This document shows, in pieces, positions 14,350 through 17,891 of a stretch of DNA of 17,891 bases (its first letter is position 1; every line of letters begins with the position of its first letter). Origin of the DNA: DATDVD01 sp035290065 (GTDB taxonomy: Bacteria; Pseudomonadota; Gammaproteobacteria; Coxiellales; Coxiellaceae); assembly GCA_035290065.1 (NCBI GenBank), contig DATDVD010000117.1:1-17891 (forward strand). The letters are read 5' to 3'. Under the pieces are notes generated by a model. It was not told the origin of the DNA, did no database searches, and was given only the letters and a program-made list of their open reading frames with translations. Both the position numbers and the translations under genes were made by a program.

Positions 14350-15342
14350 TTAACTGAATTTGCCAATAGAGTCGAGATGGTAGCGTAAGTTTGCTAAGAA
14401 AGACTCAGACAATCTTGCTTCTACTTTTAAATATTTAAAACGATAATCCACCCACTGGGTGCATTTTACAGCGTCCTTTTCCGTCATGATGACCGTCTCC
14501 GCTTCAGGCCACCGAAGATCTTCCGGCTGAAAGCGATGGTGATCTGGGAAGGAATGGGGCACTACCGCAAAACCCATGCCAAGCAACGTGTCATAAAAGC
14601 GCTGAGGATGCCCAATCCCTGCCACCGCATAGACCGTAGGAGACGATAATGAACTCGGATCTACGGGCACATCCCCCCCGACGGAAAAGAGACCTACGGG
14701 CTCTAGCATCATGGCAAATGCCTGGGAGGTTTCCACTCCCCCGTTGACCACACACATATCTATCGATTTTAAACGTTCCCTCGATTCTCGCAGCGGTCCC
14801 GCCGGCAAGCAAAAACCATTGCCAACACCTCGCTCTCCATCCATCACAACAATCTCTAGGTCTCGCCCCAGCGCATAATGCTGCAGTCCATCATCGCTTA
14901 AAATAAGGTTACAGTCTGTTTCTTGTAAAAGCTGTTGCACACAAGCGACTCGATCAGGCCCAACCCGCAAAGGGCAACCTGTATGGCGAGCAATTAATAC
15001 GGGTTCATCTCCCACCTGCTTAGGATCGCTGGTAGGCGTAACGGCTTGAGGCCACGTCAAAGCCTGCCCTCCATACCCGCGTGACACAATCCCTGGCTGA
15101 AAGCCTCGTTCTTTTAAATATTTCGCCAAAAAAATAATTAAAGGAGTTTTGCCCGTTCCACCCACGGTAATATTACCCACCACCACCACGGGCACCGGAA
15201 AACGAATCGTTTTCAGCCATCCCCATTGATAGGCTTTGCGACGAAAAAAAATAATCGATTGATAAACCAGACTAACCGGCCATAACAAATAGGCCCAAAA
15301 CCCTGCGCGTGAATACCAAATATCTTCCAGAAATCTTTCCAT
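14350..15342 (-). CDS. lpxK: Tetraacyldisaccharide 4'-kinase LpxK
   Basis: LpxK phosphorylates the 4' position of the lipid A disaccharide precursor at the inner-membrane surface, the sixth step of the Raetz pathway. The 330 residues match E. coli LpxK (328). An N-terminal hydrophobic helix (about 13-33) for membrane attachment precedes the Walker A GNITVGGTGKTP at 56-67. The family motifs GIVSRGYGG, VGDEPVLIA, DDGLQH and ITEKD-like MTEKDAVKC follow in order. The start at 15342 lies 5 nt after msbA, with TAAGCGG as a moderate ribosome site. The msbA-lpxK pairing is the one seen in E. coli and ties lipid A synthesis to its export. Confidence 0.96.
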   Translation of the reverse strand: MERFLEDIWYSRAGFWAYLLWPVSLVYQSIIFFRRKAYQWGWLKTIRFPVPVVVVGNITVGGTGKTPLIIFLAKYLKERGFQPGIVSRGYGGQALTWPQAVTPTSDPKQVGDEPVLIARHTGCPLRVGPDRVACVQQLLQETDCNLILSDDGLQHYALGRDLEIVVMDGERGVGNGFCLPAGPLRESRERLKSIDMCVVNGGVETSQAFAMMLEPVGLFSVGGDVPVDPSSLSSPTVYAVAGIGHPQRFYDTLLGMGFAVVPHSFPDHHRFQPEDLRWPEAETVIMTEKDAVKCTQWVDYRFKYLKVEARLSESFLANLRYHLDSIGKFS

Positions 15343-15347
15343 ACCGC

Positions 15348-17126
15348 TTAGGCCACCGCCTGTCGATCCTCATCTTTAAATTGCATGCGGTATAGCTGTG
15401 CATACGCCCCGCCTCGCGTTAATAAAACTTTATGTGTTCCCTCTTCAATCATACGCCCATTTTCCATCATATAAATGCGATCGGCATTCTCGATAGTCGA
15501 TAACCGATGGGCAATAATTAACGTCGTGCGATTTTGCATGAGTTGATCCAATGCTGCTTGAATTTGACGCTCCGCATGAGTATCCAAGGCAGACGTGGCT
15601 TCATCCAATAATAAAATCGGCGCATCTTTAATTAAGGCACGGGCAATCGCAATTCGTTGACGTTGTCCTCCTGACAACAACACACCATTTTCGCCAATCA
15701 GGGTATGAATTCCTTCCGGCAACATTTGAATAAATTCCATCGCATGCGCTGCCTCCGCCGCTTCGATAATTTCTGCTTCACTCACGTCGTCCCCTTCCCG
15801 ACCATAAGCAATGTTATAGGCCACCGTTTTATTAAACAGCACCGGATGTTGAGACACAAACGCAAATTGCTTGCGAAGATTAGTTAATTCAAAAACAGGA
15901 AGATTATGGCCGTCGACTAAAATCTCCCCACTGCTAATCTCATAAAAGCGCGGTAATAACTTCATTAGGGTAGATTTTCCACTGCCCGAACGCCCTACAA
16001 ACGCCACTGTTTGACCCGGTTTTACTTCAATAGTAATATCATTTAACACCGGTGATTTAGACGAATTATACGCAAACGAAACATGACGATATTCCACATG
16101 CCCTTCCGCACGCGGCAACTGATAAGTGCCTTCATTTTTCTCCGCAGGTTGATCCAATAATGCAAACACACTTGCCGCTCCTGCAATCCCTTTTTGAATC
16201 GTACTGTTTACATCCGTTAAACGCCGCGCAGGCCGTAACAATCCAAACATCGCCATCACAATGGAGGCAAACGAGCCTGCTGACAGCATTAGATAAGAAG
16301 TAGAAATAGCCACCGCAACAATCGCCGGTAGGGCAATGAATAATTGTATCAAGGCGCTATTTAAACTGTTCGTAATGACCACTTTTAATTCACGCTGACG
16401 ATTCACATTGGTTACATTCGCAAATGTTTCAATTTCTTTTTTCTCACCACCATATAAACGAATTTCTTGATAAGCTTCAATCCCTTCTTCCGCTACATGC
16501 GTCACATCTCCTACGGATTCTTGCACTTTATGACTTAAATGGCGCAAGCGTTTAGAACAAAAACGAATAAGAATCGCCATCGCAGGCGCCACAATCACCA
16601 TCAAAAAAGAAAGGCGCCAACTCAGCACAAACATCACCACCACCATCCCTACCACGGTGGTACCTTCTCGCAAAATAGTAATTAATGCATCCGAACTGGC
16701 ATTAGCCACTTGCTCCACGTTATAAACAATAGTGGATAACAAGTAGCCTGAGCTTTTTTGATCATAATAACTTGCCGGAATCCGCATCAAGTGTTCAAAC
16801 ACGTTTTGACGCAAACTCATCACTACACTACGTGCTGCCCGTGCAATCCAATATTTAGAAACAAAGCTTCCTGCCGATCGTAGAACGAAAATAACACTCA
16901 AAAGAAAAGGAATCCAAAAAATAAACCGGGGCGAGCGATTCACAAACCCTTCATCAATAATTGGCTTCACTAGATACGTAAACTCTGCATCCAAACCCGA
17001 GACAGCAATGGTGCCCAAAATACCAATAAAAAGCATCCACCAATATCGCCCCACCATGTGTAGCAAGCGCCGATAAACTTGCGCACCTTGTAAATGATCG
17101 CCTGATTCAGAAAGAGTATGTTTCAT
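15348..17126 (-). CDS. msbA: Lipid A-core flippase MsbA (ABC transporter)
   Basis: MsbA flips lipid A-core across the inner membrane using ATP. The 592 residues (E. coli 582) form one half-transporter that works as a homodimer. An N-terminal six-helix membrane domain covers about residues 30-310. The ATPase domain contains Walker A GRSGSGKST (378-386), the signature LSGGQRQR (484-491), Walker B ILLLDEA (504-510) and the switch histidine in IIAHRLS (H540). The start at 17126 lies inside comEC (20 nt overlap) and has only a weak ribosome site, suggesting coupling. A generic multidrug exporter of the same fold is the alternative, but direct linkage to lpxK makes MsbA most likely. Confidence 0.95.
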   Translation of the reverse strand: MKHTLSESGDHLQGAQVYRRLLHMVGRYWWMLFIGILGTIAVSGLDAEFTYLVKPIIDEGFVNRSPRFIFWIPFLLSVIFVLRSAGSFVSKYWIARAARSVVMSLRQNVFEHLMRIPASYYDQKSSGYLLSTIVYNVEQVANASSDALITILREGTTVVGMVVVMFVLSWRLSFLMVIVAPAMAILIRFCSKRLRHLSHKVQESVGDVTHVAEEGIEAYQEIRLYGGEKKEIETFANVTNVNRQRELKVVITNSLNSALIQLFIALPAIVAVAISTSYLMLSAGSFASIVMAMFGLLRPARRLTDVNSTIQKGIAGAASVFALLDQPAEKNEGTYQLPRAEGHVEYRHVSFAYNSSKSPVLNDITIEVKPGQTVAFVGRSGSGKSTLMKLLPRFYEISSGEILVDGHNLPVFELTNLRKQFAFVSQHPVLFNKTVAYNIAYGREGDDVSEAEIIEAAEAAHAMEFIQMLPEGIHTLIGENGVLLSGGQRQRIAIARALIKDAPILLLDEATSALDTHAERQIQAALDQLMQNRTTLIIAHRLSTIENADRIYMMENGRMIEEGTHKVLLTRGGAYAQLYRMQFKDEDRQAVA

Positions 17127-17891
17127 GCCAAGGTCTTATGGTTAATGTGCCATCCCGTTGGAGCCTTACCCGAAGGGCCCCCTGAAAGGCGGTATTATAC
17201 GCACGTATGCCCTCTTTTTCATACCGTTTCAAAACGGTAGGGTGAGGCAAGTGATACCGATTGTAATACCCTGTTGAAAATAAAACGACACGAGGGCTCA
17301 CAGCGCGTAAAAACGCCTGGCTAGAAGAGGTACGGCTACCATGATGAGGAGCTACCAAAATAGTCGCGTGTAAAATCGCAGCCTCTCGCTCCACCAATTG
17401 CGCCTCCACAGGCTTTTCAATATCGCCCGTTAAAAGCACACTTCCCTTCCCCACCGTGATTTTCATCACACACGAACTATTGTTTCCCTGATATCGCGCC
17501 ACTTTAAAGGGATAGAGCATTTCAAAGTGCACTCCTTCCCATTCCCACCCTTGACCTTCTCGACAATACTGAGCATGAAAACGCCTAAATCGCTGCGGCA
17601 CACTGGTGAGAAGCGGCACCTCTGGCCATCGTTCCAACAGAGATAAGGCCCCTCCTCGATGATCCAAATCCCCATGGCTAATAATAAGCTTATCCATTGC
17701 ATGAAGGTGCGCGTAACCCAAAAAAGGCAAAATAACCCCCTTTCCTGCATCCCAGCCGGAAGGACTTTGAGGGCCTGTATCATAAACCAGTACATGGTTT
17801 GCCGTTTGCACCACCACTGCCAAGCCTTGACCCACATCCAACACGGTGAAGAGTACAGTGCCTGGTTTTACAGACACCGGCGTATAAAAAA
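17107..17891 (-). CDS. comEC: ComEC/Rec2 family protein, C-terminal metallo-beta-lactamase-like domain (partial)
   Basis: Only the 3' part is present; the frame stays open to the window edge, so the GTG at 17877 is not the true start. The roughly 261 visible residues are the C-terminal metallo-beta-lactamase-like domain that follows the membrane channel in full-length ComEC, the protein that passes single-stranded DNA into the cytoplasm during natural transformation. Visible motifs are VLDVGQGLAVVVQT, LVYDTGP, the metal-ligand motif SHGDLDHRGG, LLTGDIE and APHHGSRTSS. The HxDxDH pattern is intact, in line with nuclease activity proposed for this domain. It overlaps msbA by 20 nt, and the comEC-msbA-lpxK order resembles that of E. 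coli. Confidence 0.92.
   Translation of the reverse strand, partial: FYTPVSVKPGTVLFTVLDVGQGLAVVVQTANHVLVYDTGPQSPSGWDAGKGVILPFLGYAHLHAMDKLIISHGDLDHRGGALSLLERWPEVPLLTSVPQRFRRFHAQYCREGQGWEWEGVHFEMLYPFKVARYQGNNSSCVMKITVGKGSVLLTGDIEKPVEAQLVEREAAILHATILVAPHHGSRTSSSQAFLRAVSPRVVLFSTGYYNRYHLPHPTVLKRYEKEGIRAYNTAFQGALRVRLQRDGTLTIRPWHETYSF

Noticed and set aside
17466..17837. 123-codon minus-strand frame inside comEC
   Set aside because: It is an alternate frame of the conserved metallo-beta-lactamase-like domain; its Trp/Cys-rich translation has no family features.
1..17891. CRISPR array, insertion sequence with transposase, prophage or toxin-antitoxin genes
   Set aside because: No regularly spaced direct repeats, transposase or integrase frames, or recognisable toxin-antitoxin pairs were seen on either strand.

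Overview
The window looks like chromosome from a gammaproteobacterium, most likely a Legionella/Coxiella-type (Legionellales) host-associated lineage. This rests on product similarity, moderate-to-low GC, a tRNA-Leu(GAG)-secG-tpiA block, a hupB-tRNA-tRNA-ppiD block, and an effector-like TPR gene. I could not run any search, so the taxonomic call is an inference. Every gene I support lies on the minus strand, so the window is read here from high to low coordinates.

Envelope block, 17891 to about 6525: the 3' part of comEC (DNA uptake channel) overlaps msbA (lipid A-core flippase), followed by lpxK (lipid A 4'-kinase). After a short AT-rich gap with a perfect 9-3-9 palindrome come mreB, mreC and mreD (rod shape), then yhdP (AsmA-like phospholipid transport) and tldD (TldD/E protease). 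Most junctions overlap or are a few bases long. The group combines lipopolysaccharide export, cell-wall elongation and outer-membrane lipid supply.

Housekeeping block, about 6503 to 3954: hupB has its own consensus-like promoter and a strong terminator whose U-run touches the 5' end of tRNA-Val(TAC). tRNA-Asp(GTC) follows, and ppiD (periplasmic chaperone) starts only 10 nt after the tRNA-Asp CCA end.

Intergenic region 3376-3953: this is the most interesting part. A sigma70-like promoter (3838-3810) and an intrinsic terminator (3549-3525) delimit a transcript of about 280 nt. It folds on paper into two matching modules, each an outer stem enclosing two hairpins, and all four hairpins put a GGA in the loop. 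That is the hallmark of CsrB/RsmY/RsmZ RNAs that sequester CsrA. The next gene downstream, a 611-residue TPR protein with a consensus-like promoter, has a leader in which the Shine-Dalgarno sits in an AGGA-loop hairpin, so it is a candidate CsrA target.

End block, 1503 to 1: tpiA and secG overlap and are bracketed by two copies of a palindromic repeat (9-2-9 stems inside GTAGGGG/CCCCTAC ends). A tRNA-Leu(GAG) gene is cut by the window edge.
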